A DNA stretch of 49,963 nucleotides from Aeromonas salmonicida subsp. salmonicida (GCF_001643305.1 NZ_LSGW01000060.1:1-49963); one strand, 5' to 3'. Positions 6,399 to 17,204 are shown, counted from the first letter of the stretch. Numbers and translations are program-made. The notes: generated by a model from the sequence alone, not told the origin.

Positions 6399-8987
6399 TT
6401 ATACCTCAGGTGCGTTGAGGGCAAGCGGCAGCGAGATGCGCATGCAGGTGCCGTTGCCATTGGGACCGGAGAATGCCCAGATACGGCCGCCATGGGCCTC
6501 TATCATAGCGCGAGAAATGGCGAGGCCAAGCCCGGTGCCTCGACTGCCGCAATCGCCGACAGGCTGGGTGTAGAACAGATTGAAGATCTTGTCCCGGTCC
6601 GACTCGGCGATGCCGACCCCGATATCTATGATGTCGAGGATGAGGTCCGGATCCGCCAGCATCACCTTGAACTCTATGGGGGTGCCGGCCGGTGAGTAGC
6701 GAGAGGCATTGTCGAGGATATTGACCAGCACCTGCTCGATAAGGGCGCCGTGCACATAAAGCTGGGGGATCTGCTGATCGAAGTGCACCAGCAGCTTGTG
6801 CTGACGCCAGGAAGACTCCAGCCGCTTGCGGGCACTCTCCACCAGATCGGCCAGGTCGACCCAGTCGCGTTTCAGCTGGAAGTCGGGTGAACCGATGCGG
6901 GTCATGTCCAGCAGGTTCTGCACATAGCTGTGCAGGCGACGGGCCTCGTCCTGCACCGAATGGAGCAGTTCGCTGCGATCCTCCGGGCTGATCCTGTCAC
7001 CGTACTCCAGCAGGGTGCTGCCAGCCCCCATTATGGTGGCGAGCGGGGTTTTCAGGTCGTGAGAGACAGACGAGAGCAGGGCGGCGCGCATCCGATCCGT
7101 CTCCGCCTGCAACTGGCTGTCGGCCAACCGTTCGTTGAGATCGATCCGTGCCAGAGCCGCGCGGATGTCGGTGAGCAGGGCTTGCAGCTGATGCTCGGCC
7201 GACGAGGCGAGCGGGTTGGACAGTCGAATGCCGAGGATCAGCTCATCGGTGAGATGGTGATATTGGGCTTCGGCTGCATTGAGGGTGGCGGTGTGGGCAC
7301 CGGCGCTCTGCTTCTGGGCCAGACACCAGTCGATGGCCGCCTTGTCGGTCTGGCCCGGATTGTGTTGGGCCGAGCCCGCCCTGTGCTGATAGTCCTGATC
7401 GAGGGCAAAGACGGGTTGGGCCAGGGCCAGCGAGATGGCCTGGGTGCCTTGCCTGAGCACCTCTTCCGGGCTGCTGGCGGTGGCCAGCCCCTGGCTCAGC
7501 GACAGCAGGGCGTTGCCGAGCTGCTGGGTTTCGCGCAAGCCCACCAGCTGTTGGCGCTGGCGGGAGGCGAGCCGCCCCGCCGTCATGCCGACGATGAGCA
7601 GCACGAACAGGGTGAGCAGATCACTGTGACTGGCCACGCTGAGGGAGAAGTAGGGAGCGGTGAACAGCAGATTGTGGCCGACGAACCCCAGCACGGCCGC
7701 CAGAATGGCGGGCACCAGGCTGGTGGTGAGTGCCGTCGCCAGCACCCCCAATACGAACAGCAGCGGCAGGGAGGCAGGGGGCAGCCAGTGAGAAAGTCCC
7801 CAGGCGGCAGCCGATGTCAGCCCCATTATGGTTACTGCCAGCAGACTCTGGCGAATGTCCTTGGGGTGAAGCGGCTGCAATCCTATGCCGGGTTTGCGCT
7901 TCTCGGTATCCACCAGCGTGATTTCGAGCCCTTGTGCCTGCTTGAGCAGGTGTTGCACCAGGGAGCGGCGCCAGGGTGCCTTGTGGGGTTTGCCGAGCAG
8001 CAGTTGCGATACCTGTTGTTGCTCGGCCGTTTCCAGCAGGGTACTGGCTACCGCCGGGCTGGAGAGAGTCAACACCTTGGCCCCTAGGTGGGAGGCCAGC
8101 GCCAGTGCTTGCTCCAGCTCGGCGGAGCGTTGTCCCTTGCTGTCGATGTGGACCACCAGCCAGGGCAGCTGGCGTCGCTGGGCGAAACGGTGGCCGTAAC
8201 GCACCAGTGCAGAGCCGTGCTGATCGCCGAGGCAAACCATCAGCTTGCCTCGCAACGGCAGCGTTGTCTTGCCTGCGGCTTGCCACTGCAGTTGCAGATC
8301 CCCCTCCACGTGGCTGGCGGCGGTCTGCATCGCCAGCTCGCGCAGGGCGGTCAGGTTGTTGAGGGAGAAGAAGGACTGCAGGGCGGCCTTGGCCTGATGG
8401 GGCACATAGACCTTGCCCTCCTTGAGCCGGCCGAGCAACTCCTTGGGGGGCAGGTCGATCAGCACTATGCTGTCGGCCTCCAGCAGCACCTGGTCGGGCA
8501 GGGTCTCCTTGACCCTGACACCGGTCAGTTGCCACACCAGATCGTTGAGGCTCTCGAGGTGTTGTACGTTGAGGGTGGAGTAGACGTCGATGCCGGCACC
8601 GAGCAGCTCCTCCACATCCTGCCAGCGTTTCTCGTGGCGGCTGCCGGGGGCGTTGCTGTGGGCCAGCTCATCCACCACCACTATGGCGGGTTTGCGTGCA
8701 AGCAGCGCATCCAGATCCATCTCCTCCAGACGTTGCTGGCGGTGGAGATGGAGTTTGCGTGGCTGGATGGCAAGCTTGTCGAGCAGGGCAAGAGTCTCCT
8801 GACGGCCGTGGGTTTCCACCACGCCGATCAGGATATCGACCCCCTCTCTTGCCTGCTCACGCACTGCCTGCAGCATGGCGTAGGTCTTGCCTACGCCGGG
8901 GGCGGCACCGAGGAATACCTTCAGCTTGCCCTTGTGTTCTTGTTCCAGGCTCGCCAGCAAGGCGTCGGCCCTTGCCTCATCACGCAT
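6399..8987 (-). CDS. kdpD: KdpD sensor histidine kinase
   Basis: 862 aa. The N-terminal KdpD domain has a Walker A GAAPGVGKT (27-35) and VVVDELAHSN (about 103-112). A USP-like domain follows (about 245-365), then four closely spaced TM segments (about 380-470), a GAF-like region, the HisKA dimerisation domain with phospho-His643 in SSVSHDLKTPLA, and a HATPase_c domain with the N, G1 (IGVGI) and G2 (GTGLGLAI) boxes. It senses K+ limitation and turgor stress at the inner membrane and phosphorylates KdpE. It is slightly shorter than E. coli KdpD (894 aa) but lacks no domain. It lies 126 bp downstream of kdpC in the same direction. Confidence 0.96.
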   Translation of the reverse strand: MRDEARADALLASLEQEHKGKLKVFLGAAPGVGKTYAMLQAVREQAREGVDILIGVVETHGRQETLALLDKLAIQPRKLHLHRQQRLEEMDLDALLARKPAIVVVDELAHSNAPGSRHEKRWQDVEELLGAGIDVYSTLNVQHLESLNDLVWQLTGVRVKETLPDQVLLEADSIVLIDLPPKELLGRLKEGKVYVPHQAKAALQSFFSLNNLTALRELAMQTAASHVEGDLQLQWQAAGKTTLPLRGKLMVCLGDQHGSALVRYGHRFAQRRQLPWLVVHIDSKGQRSAELEQALALASHLGAKVLTLSSPAVASTLLETAEQQQVSQLLLGKPHKAPWRRSLVQHLLKQAQGLEITLVDTEKRKPGIGLQPLHPKDIRQSLLAVTIMGLTSAAAWGLSHWLPPASLPLLFVLGVLATALTTSLVPAILAAVLGFVGHNLLFTAPYFSLSVASHSDLLTLFVLLIVGMTAGRLASRQRQQLVGLRETQQLGNALLSLSQGLATASSPEEVLRQGTQAISLALAQPVFALDQDYQHRAGSAQHNPGQTDKAAIDWCLAQKQSAGAHTATLNAAEAQYHHLTDELILGIRLSNPLASSAEHQLQALLTDIRAALARIDLNERLADSQLQAETDRMRAALLSSVSHDLKTPLATIMGAGSTLLEYGDRISPEDRSELLHSVQDEARRLHSYVQNLLDMTRIGSPDFQLKRDWVDLADLVESARKRLESSWRQHKLLVHFDQQIPQLYVHGALIEQVLVNILDNASRYSPAGTPIEFKVMLADPDLILDIIDIGVGIAESDRDKIFNLFYTQPVGDCGSRGTGLGLAISRAMIEAHGGRIWAFSGPNGNGTCMRISLPLALNAPEV

Positions 8988-9113
8988 CCCAGTGCTCCCG
9001 CTCCAGACTTGCCGCCTTTACCTCATTACGCATTATTGTCCTTATCGAGCAACCGCTGGCTCAGTTCGAAAATGTGGGTCATCGCCAGCCGTATGTGCCG
9101 GACTTTGCCTCCA

Positions 9114-9629
9114 TCAGGCATCCTTGCCCTGATCGAGCAACAGATTCAGCTGAAGGATATTGACCACTTGCGGGCCAAGGATACCAGCTTGTGTCGCCGA
9201 CTTGACCTGCTCCGTCAGCAAGGCGGGATCCAGCCCTCGCTGCTTGGCCACTCTGTCCACCTGAGCCAGCACGGCATCCACCGGTAAATGGGGGTCGAGG
9301 CCCGAGCCGGAGCGGGTCAGCATGGCGGGAGACTGGACATCACCCTGTGCCTTGGCGAACTCGCTACGCAATGGTGAGCTGACGCCCAGGTTGCTGGCGC
9401 CGCTGCCAATGGTGGCGAAGTCACTGGCGGAAGGACGGGAATGAAAGTACTCAGCCCGCTCGAATTTCTGCGCTAGCAGGGCGCTACCGACAAACTCTTG
9501 CTTCTTGTTGGTCAACTGGCTGCCATTGGCCTGCCAGGGAAACAGCAACTGGGCCACACCTGTCACTGCCAGGGGGTAGCCGACGCCCAGCAACAGGGTC
9601 AGGGTCAGCAGGGTTCTGATTGCGATCAT
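9114..9629 (-). CDS. kdpC: KdpC subunit of the K+-transporting ATPase
   Basis: 171 aa from the ATG at 9629, preceded by GGAG. The upstream in-frame start at 9677 would add a polar extension absent from the family. There is one N-terminal TM segment (IRTLLTLTLLLGVGYPLAV), then the FPWQANGS signature and the periplasmic-side domain with YFHSRPSA and LDPHLPV motifs. KdpC bridges KdpA and KdpB and supports ATP-coupled K+ uptake. It lies 60 bp downstream of kdpB. Confidence 0.95.
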   Translation of the reverse strand: MIAIRTLLTLTLLLGVGYPLAVTGVAQLLFPWQANGSQLTNKKQEFVGSALLAQKFERAEYFHSRPSASDFATIGSGASNLGVSSPLRSEFAKAQGDVQSPAMLTRSGSGLDPHLPVDAVLAQVDRVAKQRGLDPALLTEQVKSATQAGILGPQVVNILQLNLLLDQGKDA

Positions 9630-9689
9630 GATTTTCTTGCTCCAAACAGGTTGATGGGATGCAAGTCTGGCTTGCACCCCGCTATGTCG

Positions 9690-11747
9690 TTACACCAGAC
9701 CCAGGCCTGTGATGACCAGGTCGATCAGCTTGATGCCGATAAAGGGCACTAGCAGACCACCGACACCGTAGATCATCAGGTTGCGGCGCAGCAGGCTGGC
9801 AGCCGTTCCCTTCAGACTGACACCGCGCAGGGCCAGCGGTACCAGCGCCACAATGATCAGGGCGTTGAAGATGATGGCCGACAAGATGGCGCTTTCGGGG
9901 CTACCCAGCTGCATCAGGTTCAGCGCACCCAGTTGCGGATAGGCGGTGATGAACAGGGCCGGCAGTATGGCAAAGTACTTGGCCACGTCGTTGGCGATGG
10001 AGAAGGTGGTTAATGCTCCCCGGGTCACCAGCAACTGCTTGCCGACCAGTACCACGTCCAGCAGCTTGGTGGGGTTGGAGTCGAGATCCACCAGGTTGCC
10101 CGCCTCCTTGGCGGCCTGGGTGCCCTCGTTCATGGCTAGGCCCACATCAGCCTGTGCCAGCGCCGGCGCATCGTTGGCACCGTCACCACACATGGCGACC
10201 AGACGTCCGTCCGCCTGCTCCTGGCGAATATAAGCCAGCTTCTTCTCCGGCGTTGCTTCTGCGATAAAGTCATCTACCCCGGCTTCGGCAGCGATGGCGG
10301 CGGCGGTCAGCGGGTTGTCACCTGTGATCATCACGGTGCGGATCCCCATGTGACGCAGGATCTGGAAGCGGGCCTTGATGCCTGGCTTGATGATGTCCTT
10401 GAGGAACACGACCCCCAGCAGCTTCTCGTGAGTGCAGACCAGCAACGGCGTGCCGCCCTGGCGAGCTATGTGATCCACCGACTTGAGGATTACCTCTGGC
10501 ACTGCTTTGCGGTCGAGAGAGAGGTAGTTGAGCACTGCATCCACAGCACCCTTGCGATATTGGTGACCGTTGCGATCCAGACCGCTCAAGCGGGTCTCGG
10601 CACTGAAGGGGATCACCTTGTCGCTCTCCAGCTGGCTCGGCTTGGCCATGCTCTTGCCCGCCAGGGTCAGGATGGACTTGCCCTCCGGCGTATTGTCGCC
10701 AAGGGAGGCCAGCATGGCCGCCTGGGCCAGCAGGGAGGGATCCACCCCTGGTGCCGGGATCAGCTCGTCTGCCATGCGGTTACCGAAGGTGATGGTGCCT
10801 GTCTTGTCCAGCAACAGGGTGCGCACGTCACCGGCGGCCTCCACGGCGCGGCCTGATTTGGCTATCACGTTCAGCTTCACCAGCCGGTCCATACCGGCGA
10901 TCCCGATGGCGGAGAGCAGACCGCCTATGGTGGTCGGTATCAGAGTGATGAAGAGGGCGATCAGATAGAGCCTGGGTACCTGGGTGCCGTTGTAGTTGAG
11001 GAACCAGGGCAGGGTCGCCACCACCAGCAGGAAGATCAGGGTCAGACCCACCAGCAGGGCGTCGAGCGCCATCTCGTTCGGGGTCTTCTGACGTTTGGCT
11101 CCTTCGACCAGGGCTATCATGCGATCCAGCGTGCTTTCACCCGGATTGTTGCTGACGCGTACCCAGATCTCGTCGGAGACCACTGTGGTGTTGCCAGTCA
11201 CACCACTGCGGTCGGTGCCGGATTCGCGGATGACGGGGGCAGATTCCCCCGTGATGGCGGCTTCGTTGACCGAGGCGATACCGGCGACCACTTCACCATC
11301 GGCCGGGATCATCTCGCCGCTGCGTACCAGCACCAGATCGCCTTTCAGCAGGCTGGTGGCAGGCACCCATTCGCCCTGACCATCTTTGGCATCGGTCACC
11401 CGACGAGCCTTGAGCTGGCTCATGCCCGCCTTCAGACTGTCGGCTCTCGCCTTGCCGCGCCCTTCGGCCAGGGTCTCGGCGAAGTTGGCAAACCAGAGGG
11501 TCAGCCACAGCCAGGCGGTCAGTTGCCAGGCCAGACTGGGGGCGACCCCAGACAAAGGCTGCCCCAGCAGGGACTCCACGGTTGCCATGACGGCAGCCAG
11601 CCAGAGTGTGAACAGAATAGGGCTGCCAAACAGTGCCTTGGGATTGAAGCGGTAAAGCGCTTCGGCCATGGCCTGCACGATTTGCGAGCGTTGCTTTTTA
11701 CCCTTCACCTTGTCGGTATGGGTTGTGATGGATATGGACTTGCTCAT
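9690..11747 (-). CDS. kdpB: KdpB, P-type ATPase catalytic subunit
   Basis: 685 aa, the usual length. TM segments are followed by the actuator motif TGES (166-169), the phosphorylation motif DKTGT with Asp314, the nucleotide-binding domain, and the hinge [14 protein letters not shown]. KdpB hydrolyses ATP to drive K+ import through KdpA at the inner membrane. It is located between kdpA (67-bp gap) and kdpC in the operon. All catalytic residues that I can check are intact. Confidence 0.97.
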   Translation of the reverse strand: MSKSISITTHTDKVKGKKQRSQIVQAMAEALYRFNPKALFGSPILFTLWLAAVMATVESLLGQPLSGVAPSLAWQLTAWLWLTLWFANFAETLAEGRGKARADSLKAGMSQLKARRVTDAKDGQGEWVPATSLLKGDLVLVRSGEMIPADGEVVAGIASVNEAAITGESAPVIRESGTDRSGVTGNTTVVSDEIWVRVSNNPGESTLDRMIALVEGAKRQKTPNEMALDALLVGLTLIFLLVVATLPWFLNYNGTQVPRLYLIALFITLIPTTIGGLLSAIGIAGMDRLVKLNVIAKSGRAVEAAGDVRTLLLDKTGTITFGNRMADELIPAPGVDPSLLAQAAMLASLGDNTPEGKSILTLAGKSMAKPSQLESDKVIPFSAETRLSGLDRNGHQYRKGAVDAVLNYLSLDRKAVPEVILKSVDHIARQGGTPLLVCTHEKLLGVVFLKDIIKPGIKARFQILRHMGIRTVMITGDNPLTAAAIAAEAGVDDFIAEATPEKKLAYIRQEQADGRLVAMCGDGANDAPALAQADVGLAMNEGTQAAKEAGNLVDLDSNPTKLLDVVLVGKQLLVTRGALTTFSIANDVAKYFAILPALFITAYPQLGALNLMQLGSPESAILSAIIFNALIIVALVPLALRGVSLKGTAASLLRRNLMIYGVGGLLVPFIGIKLIDLVITGLGLV

Positions 11748-11814
11748 TGAAAAGCTCCCAGTATCAAATAGTTGACCATTGGCATCTGTGATGTGATCGC
11801 GCTGGCGTCGTTCA

Positions 11815-13497
11815 TCAGAACGCTCCCTGCATCAGGCTCAGATGCTCGGCTACCGGGCCCAGTGCCAGTACCGGCAGGAAGGAGAGCCCACCTATCAGCA
11901 ACACTGTGATAATCAGCAAGGTAATGAACAGCGGGCCGCGGATCGGGAAGTCACCCTCACCCGTCTCCTGGCGCGGGGCGCGGGCAAGCTGACCAGCGAT
12001 GGCAAGCACAGGTATGATGTAACCGAAGCGACCGAGCAGCATGGCCAGGCCGATGGCGATGCATTGCCAGCTATCGGCGGCTGCGAGACCAGCAAAGGCG
12101 GAGCCGTTGTTACCCGCTGCCGAGGCATAGGCATAGATCAGCCGTGACAGCCCGTGGGGCCCTTCATGACCAATGATGGTGCTGGCATCCGGCATCAGCA
12201 GAGTGACCCCGCCTAACACCAATACCCCGACTGGCATTACCAGCATGCTGGCGACAACCCATTTCATCTCCGTGATACCGAGGCGCTTGCCCAGATAGGT
12301 CGGGGTGCGTCCCACCATCAAGCCGCAGAGGAACACGGTCAGCAGCACGAACAGCATCATGCCGTAGATACCCGAGCCCACGCCGCCGAAGATGACCTCG
12401 CCGAGCAGCATGTTGATCATGCCGACCATGCCGCCGAGGGGGGTGAAGCTGTCATGCATGGAGTTGACTGCACCGTTGGAGGCAGCAGTGGTCGCGACTT
12501 CCCAAATGCTGGAAAGTACGGGGCCGAAGCGGCTCTCCTTGCCTTCCCAGTTGCCCGCCTGGCTGGTGATATGGGCCAGATTGGGATCCAGCTTCATCTC
12601 CTGAGAAAGGGAGAGGCAGAGCCCCAGCACGAACAGCAAGGCCATGGCGGTGAGGATGGCACGGCCGTGGCCCGTGTCCTTCACATAGCGACCCAGGGTG
12701 CAGACCAGCGCGGCGGGAATGGTCAGCAGGGTGACCATCTCCAGCCAGTTGGAGAGGGCTGTCGGGTTCTCGAACGGATGCGCCGAGTTGACACCGAAGA
12801 AGCCACCACCGTTGGAACCGAGCTGCTTGATGGCGATTTGAGAGGCGGCGGGGCCCAGTGGCAGCAGTTGCTCCTGACCTTCCAGACTATGGAACGGCAG
12901 ATAGGCAGACAGACTCTGGGGCACACCTTGCCACACCAGCAGCAGCGCCATGATCAGCGCCAGTGGCAGCAGCACATAGAGGCAGAAGCGCACCAGATCT
13001 TGCCAGAAGTTGCCTAGATGAATGGTCTGCTGGCGGGAGATACCACGAAACAGGGCGACGGCAACGGCTGCACCAGTACCGGCGGAGACGAAGTTCTGGG
13101 TGGTAAGCCCCACCATCTGGCTGAAGTAGGAGAGGCTGGCCTCACCGGAATAGGCTTGCCAGTTGGTATTGGTCATGAAGCTGACCGCTGTGTTGAAGGC
13201 CAGTTCCCAGTTCAGCCCTGGCAATTGCTGCGGGTTGAGGGGAAGCAGGCCTTGTGCCATCAGGATCAGGAACAGCAGACCGAAACCGGTACCGTTGAAG
13301 GCCAGCAGGCTGAGGGCGTAGGACTTCCAATCCTGCTCCCGTCCGTCCGTGCCGCAGCAGGCCAGGGTGGCGCGCTCGATCGGCGACAGCCAGCGGCTCT
13401 TGCCTTCAAACACCCGATATATATAGCTGCCAAGCAGGGGTGCTGGCAGCAGGACCAGCAGCACAAAGGCTACCGGATAGATCACTTCTTGCCACAT
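11815..13497 (-). CDS. kdpA: KdpA, potassium-translocating channel-like subunit
   Basis: 560 aa with about ten TM helices and the repeated selectivity-filter loops: [11 protein letters not shown] (about 111-121), [20 protein letters not shown] (about 227-246) and later [12 protein letters not shown] and [12 protein letters not shown]. These signatures are diagnostic for KdpA, which binds and conducts K+ as part of KdpFABC. It follows the 25-aa kdpF by 10 bp. Confidence 0.97.
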   Translation of the reverse strand: MWQEVIYPVAFVLLVLLPAPLLGSYIYRVFEGKSRWLSPIERATLACCGTDGREQDWKSYALSLLAFNGTGFGLLFLILMAQGLLPLNPQQLPGLNWELAFNTAVSFMTNTNWQAYSGEASLSYFSQMVGLTTQNFVSAGTGAAVAVALFRGISRQQTIHLGNFWQDLVRFCLYVLLPLALIMALLLVWQGVPQSLSAYLPFHSLEGQEQLLPLGPAASQIAIKQLGSNGGGFFGVNSAHPFENPTALSNWLEMVTLLTIPAALVCTLGRYVKDTGHGRAILTAMALLFVLGLCLSLSQEMKLDPNLAHITSQAGNWEGKESRFGPVLSSIWEVATTAASNGAVNSMHDSFTPLGGMVGMINMLLGEVIFGGVGSGIYGMMLFVLLTVFLCGLMVGRTPTYLGKRLGITEMKWVVASMLVMPVGVLVLGGVTLLMPDASTIIGHEGPHGLSRLIYAYASAAGNNGSAFAGLAAADSWQCIAIGLAMLLGRFGYIIPVLAIAGQLARAPRQETGEGDFPIRGPLFITLLIITVLLIGGLSFLPVLALGPVAEHLSLMQGAF

Positions 13498-13507
13498 ATC
13501 AGATCCC

Positions 13508-13585
13508 TCACTCGTGGCTGCGCGTTAACGCGCGCAACAGATAACCCATAAGGGCGAGGACCAGCAGCAGATATAGCCAATTCAT
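13508..13585 (-). CDS. kdpF: KdpF small membrane subunit
   Basis: A 25-aa peptide (MNWLYLLLVLALMGYLLRALTRSHE split here as a single TM helix MNWLYLLLVLALMGYLLRAL plus a short basic/acidic tail). It lies 10 bp upstream of kdpA, the canonical kdpF position; KdpF stabilises the KdpABC complex. The longer upstream in-frame start at 13693 would run through the leader and promoter region and is rejected. GGAG precedes the ATG, and that ribosome-binding site can be paired away in the leader (see the next entry). Confidence 0.93.
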   Translation of the reverse strand: MNWLYLLLVLALMGYLLRALTRSHE

Positions 13586-13640
13586 ATCGACTCCATTGAA
13601 ATAATTAGCTGCAAGAGTCGATGTAAGACAGCATCGACTC
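13586..13640 (-). promoter_or_regulatory. kdpF mRNA leader with two mutually exclusive hairpins
   Basis: On the minus strand GAGTCGATG (13640-13632) can pair with CATCGACTC (13623-13615) as a perfect 9-bp stem with an 8-nt loop. The same ATCGACTC arm can instead pair with GAGTCGAT at 13593-13586, which contains the ribosome-binding site and abuts the kdpF ATG (8 bp, 21-nt loop). The design would allow opening or closing of translation initiation. A switching role is inferred from sequence only. Confidence 0.5.
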
Positions 13641-13664
13641 CGTTGGTGTAGTTGACGCTGAAAG

Positions 13665-13730
13665 GGTATGTAAAACAGGCGTAAAGGCGCCATAAAGCGG
13701 CATGGGGCGGGCGTAAAATCGGCGTAAAAA
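13665..13730 (-). promoter_or_regulatory. Array of five 11-bp-phased KdpE-type binding repeats
   Basis: Reading the minus strand there are two TTTTACGCC units 11 bp apart (13729-13710) and three consecutive 11-bp units CTTTATGGCGC, CTTTACGCCTG and TTTTACATACC (13697-13665). OmpR-family regulators bind 11-bp-phased direct repeats, and the T-rich TTTTAC core resembles the E. coli kdp control region. It lies 80-145 bp upstream of kdpF. Confidence 0.65.
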
Positions 13731-13766
13731 GCGAGGGTTTTACTGGGCTACTGAAGGACGGACATG

Positions 13767-13790
13767 AAAAAACCCGGCCTGGACCGGGTT
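13767..13790 (-). terminator. Rho-independent terminator after gor
   Basis: On the minus strand AACCCGG-TCCAGG-CCGGGTT is followed by a run of T, 20-45 nt after the gor stop codon. Confidence 0.85.
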
Positions 13791-13810
13791 GATAGGAAAG
13801 GGCGAGAGGC

Positions 13811-15160
13811 TTAGCGCATCGTCACGAACTCTTCCGCGCTGGTGGGATGAATGGCCACGCAGTTGTCAAAGTCGGCCTTGGTAGCGCCCATCTTCATGGC
13901 GACACCGAAGCCTTGCAGGATCTCGTCCATGGCAAAGCCGATGCCGTGCAGACCGACCACTTTTTCTTCCGGCCCGACACAGACCAGTTTCATGCGAGTG
14001 GGTTGGCGATGCTGTGTCAGTGCCGAATACATGGCGGTGAACTGGCTGCGGTACACCTTTACCTGACTCTCGCCATACTCGGCGATGGCCTCCGGCTCGG
14101 TCAGGCCTATGGTGCCAATGGGGGGGTGGCTGAACACCACTGTCGGCACCAGATTGTAGTCAAGGTGCTCGTTCGGCTTGTTGTTGAACAACCGCTCCGA
14201 GAGGCGGCGACCTGCGGCGACGGCCACCGGGGTCAGCTGGATGCGACCCGTGTTGTCACCCACCGCATAGACGTTGGCGACGGCGGTGTTCTGGAACTTG
14301 TCGGTCGGGATAAAACCCTTGTCGTCCAGTTCGATGCCGGCTGCTGTCAGGTCGAGATTGTCGGTGGCTGGCGTGCGGCCAATGGCCCAGATCAGGCAGT
14401 CGACCGTGAGGTGGCGACCATCTTCCAGCTGCAGTGTCAGACTGTCATCGGCGTTCTTGATTACCGCTTTGGGAGTGGCATGGGTGTGCAGTTTAGGCCC
14501 TTCTTGCGCCATGATCTCCACCAGGGTCTCGTGGATCATGGGATCGAAGTTACGCAGCGGCGCGTGTTTGCGGACCACCAGATGGGTTTCGCTGCCGAGG
14601 GCCTGCATCACGCCAGCAATTTCGACGGCGATATAGCCAGCACCGACCACGGCAACTCGCTTGGGCTGCGCCTGCAGATCGAAGAAACCATCAGAATCGA
14701 TACCCAGTTCGGCACCGGGAATAGTGGGTACTTCAGGGCGGCCACCGGTGGCGATCAGTATGTGATCGGCCGTGTATTGTTCACCATTGACTTCGATCGT
14801 GTTGCTATTGACGAAGCGGGCGAAGCCTTTGACGACGGTGATCTGGTTTTTGCCCAGCACATTCTGGTAGGACTGATGGATACGGCCTATGTAGGCCTGG
14901 CGGGACTCGACCAGCTTGGCCCAGCTGAATTGATTGAGTGTGGTATCGAAGCCGTAATCGGCGCCATATTTCAGGGCATCGGCGATCTGGCCTGCATACC
15001 ACATGGCTTTCTTCGGTACACAACCGACGTTGACGCAGGTTCCCCCCAACTCTTTGGCTTCAATCAGGGCAACTTTTTTGCCGTACATGGCAGCCCGGTT
15101 CGCCGAGGCGATACCGCCACTGCCGCCGCCGATGGCGATATAGTCAAAATGCTGTGCCAT
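13811..15160 (-). CDS. gor: Glutathione-disulfide reductase
   Basis: 449 aa, essentially the E. coli Gor length (450). FAD-binding GGGSGG (11-16); redox-active disulfide Cys42/Cys47 in [16 protein letters not shown](P)-binding [11 protein letters not shown] (about 173-183) with basic residues just beyond it, as for NADPH; and the C-terminal dimer-interface segment [12 protein letters not shown] carrying the active-site His. It reduces oxidised glutathione in the cytoplasm using NADPH. It sits 76 bp downstream of a sensor kinase gene on the same strand and ends at its own terminator. Confidence 0.96.
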   Translation of the reverse strand: MAQHFDYIAIGGGSGGIASANRAAMYGKKVALIEAKELGGTCVNVGCVPKKAMWYAGQIADALKYGADYGFDTTLNQFSWAKLVESRQAYIGRIHQSYQNVLGKNQITVVKGFARFVNSNTIEVNGEQYTADHILIATGGRPEVPTIPGAELGIDSDGFFDLQAQPKRVAVVGAGYIAVEIAGVMQALGSETHLVVRKHAPLRNFDPMIHETLVEIMAQEGPKLHTHATPKAVIKNADDSLTLQLEDGRHLTVDCLIWAIGRTPATDNLDLTAAGIELDDKGFIPTDKFQNTAVANVYAVGDNTGRIQLTPVAVAAGRRLSERLFNNKPNEHLDYNLVPTVVFSHPPIGTIGLTEPEAIAEYGESQVKVYRSQFTAMYSALTQHRQPTRMKLVCVGPEEKVVGLHGIGFAMDEILQGFGVAMKMGATKADFDNCVAIHPTSAEEFVTMR

Positions 15161-15236
15161 TGCGAGATTCTCCGCTCATTAAGAAGGCAATCACAGCATG
15201 ATGGGGATAAAGCGGCTGGCTCACAAGAGCCAGCAC

Positions 15237-17204
15237 TCAGTTATGTTGGATTGGCAGGCGAATATGGAACTGGGCGCCATTGCCCGGTTCGCTGACACAG
15301 CTGATGCGGCCTTTCAGCAACTGCACCACCAGGTTGTAGATGATGTGGGTGCCGAGCCCGCTGCCGCCCTGGCCTCGCTTGGAGGTGACAAAGGGGTCGA
15401 AGATGCGCGGCAATATCTCCGTTGGTATGCCGCGGCCGTTGTCGCTGTAGTTGATCAGCAGCTCTTCACCCTCTTGTTCCACCTTGATGGTGATCTTCTT
15501 GGGCTTGTCCCAATTATCAAAACCATGGTTGATGGAGTTGAGGATCAGGTTGGAATAGATCTGGGCAAAGCTGCCGGGGAAAGAGAAGATAGACAGCTTG
15601 GGATCGCACTGGATATCCACTTCGCACTGGGCTTTTTTCAGCTTGTGACCGAGGGAAACCACTACCTGATGCAGGTTGTCAGCGAGGCTGAAGTTGTAGC
15701 GTGCTTCCGATGACTGATCGACTGCCACCTGCTTGAAGCTGGCGATAAGCTCCGAGGCGCGTCTCAGGTTGCTTTGCAGCAACTGCATGGATTCATCGAG
15801 GTTGACGGTGAACTCATTGAGGTAAGAGCGCGACAGCTGTTTGGAGTCGATGTGCAGCTTGAAGTCAGCCACTCGCTCCTGCAGATAGGAGGAGGCGGTG
15901 ACGCTGATGCCGATGGGGGTGTTGATCTCGTGGGCGACCCCGGCGACAAGGGAGCCGAGTGAGGCCATTTTTTCCGACTCTACCAGGGTTTGCTGCGCCT
16001 GTTTCAGGTCGTCGTACGCCTTGCCCAGCTGGTTGTTGGCATCGCTCAGGCTACGTGTCCGTTCCACCACCTTGCCTTCCAGCAGTTCGTTGAGCTGAAT
16101 GATCTCTCGCTCAACCTTCTTCAGGCGGGTGATGTCATAACCGAATCCGATCAGATACTTGAGATTGGGGCCTTCGTAAAAGGGGGCGAAGGTCCACTGC
16201 AGCACCAGCTCATTGCCTTGCTGGTCATGCATGATGACCTCTTTGTCCTCAATGGCGCCATGATCGGCCAGGGTCAGAGTCAGGTCTTCCCGCTGCTCCT
16301 GGCTGACAAACAGATCCAGCCAGTTGTGCTGCAATATTTCCTGCTGGTGATAGCCGGTCAGCAGTATGGCCGCCGGGTTGATGCTGGCGATGTTGAGATC
16401 CGGCTCCATGCAACAGATGACCATGTTGGCCGAGTTGATCAGCGTTGCCGAGAAGTCCCGCTCCTGTTGCAGCTGTTCTGCCGCCTGATGGCGCGCCGCA
16501 AACTCATCGTTCAGCCGTGCTCGCATCTGGTTGAGGGTGGCGACCAGGGTATCCAGTTCGTCGGGTTTCTTGCGGGGCAGGGGGCGGCCTTCCAGCGTCA
16601 GCTCGACTGCCAGTCTGTCCAGATTGAATTTTTGGGCGTAGTTGGCGATGCGGTTGAGATGACGAACCACCAGATAGTAAATGATGATCAGGATGCAGAA
16701 TGAGACCACCAGCGTCTTGATGGTCTGACTGACCATGATCAGCACGGATTTTTCGATAAGGCGCTGATAGATCTGCTCGAGGGAGGCGGCGACGAAAAGC
16801 TTGCCAACCACTTCACCCTGATAGGTGAGGTTGAACTCGCGGGAGATGTCGTAGCTTTCCCGTTCGACCCCCTGGGTCAACAGCGGGACTTCCGAGTTGC
16901 CGAGCATCTCCTTGACCATCACGAATTGCATGTTGGGCAGGTTCATGATGCCTTCGATCTGCACCTTGACCTGCTCTTCATCCAGGTTCCACAAACTGGC
17001 GGCGATGGGCTGCAGGAAGGAGGCTTCGATCTGGCCGATGCTGTCTTCGATGACGGCAACATCCTTGCGGTAATCCCAGCCAAGCTGAAGCACCGTAATG
17101 ATCATCGCCAATACGGTACTGCACACCAGAATATAGGAGAGCAGTCGGTATGAGAGTCCGTTGCGGCCGACGGCCTGCGCGGTCTTGGAGAAGAGTCCTG
17201 ACAT
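15237..17204 (-). CDS. Membrane sensor histidine kinase, orphan (HAMP-PAS-HisKA-HATPase)
   Basis: 655 aa from the ATG at 17204, which has AAGGA just upstream; the start at 17234 lacks one. In order (numbering from the longer start): TM1 about 33-52, a periplasmic sensor of about 110 residues, TM2 about 164-190, a HAMP-like linker, a PAS domain (about 262-372), a coiled coil, HisKA with His435 in LVAGVAHEINTPIG, and HATPase_c with NSINHGF, DNGRGIP and GSGLGTHI. The VAHEINTPIG form is typical of non-canonical kinases with large spacing to the ATPase. No response regulator is adjacent. It may share a transcript with gor, but any link to redox stress is speculative. Confidence 0.85.
   Translation of the reverse strand: MSGLFSKTAQAVGRNGLSYRLLSYILVCSTVLAMIITVLQLGWDYRKDVAVIEDSIGQIEASFLQPIAASLWNLDEEQVKVQIEGIMNLPNMQFVMVKEMLGNSEVPLLTQGVERESYDISREFNLTYQGEVVGKLFVAASLEQIYQRLIEKSVLIMVSQTIKTLVVSFCILIIIYYLVVRHLNRIANYAQKFNLDRLAVELTLEGRPLPRKKPDELDTLVATLNQMRARLNDEFAARHQAAEQLQQERDFSATLINSANMVICCMEPDLNIASINPAAILLTGYHQQEILQHNWLDLFVSQEQREDLTLTLADHGAIEDKEVIMHDQQGNELVLQWTFAPFYEGPNLKYLIGFGYDITRLKKVEREIIQLNELLEGKVVERTRSLSDANNQLGKAYDDLKQAQQTLVESEKMASLGSLVAGVAHEINTPIGISVTASSYLQERVADFKLHIDSKQLSRSYLNEFTVNLDESMQLLQSNLRRASELIASFKQVAVDQSSEARYNFSLADNLHQVVVSLGHKLKKAQCEVDIQCDPKLSIFSFPGSFAQIYSNLILNSINHGFDNWDKPKKITIKVEQEGEELLINYSDNGRGIPTEILPRIFDPFVTSKRGQGGSGLGTHIIYNLVVQLLKGRISCVSEPGNGAQFHIRLPIQHN

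Noticed and set aside
6930..8087. Long plus-strand ORFs antisense to kdpD (and similar ones opposite avtA, gor, trpS and fabV)
   Set aside because: High-GC antisense shadows with no start signals or recognisable domains; the opposite strand encodes well-defined proteins.
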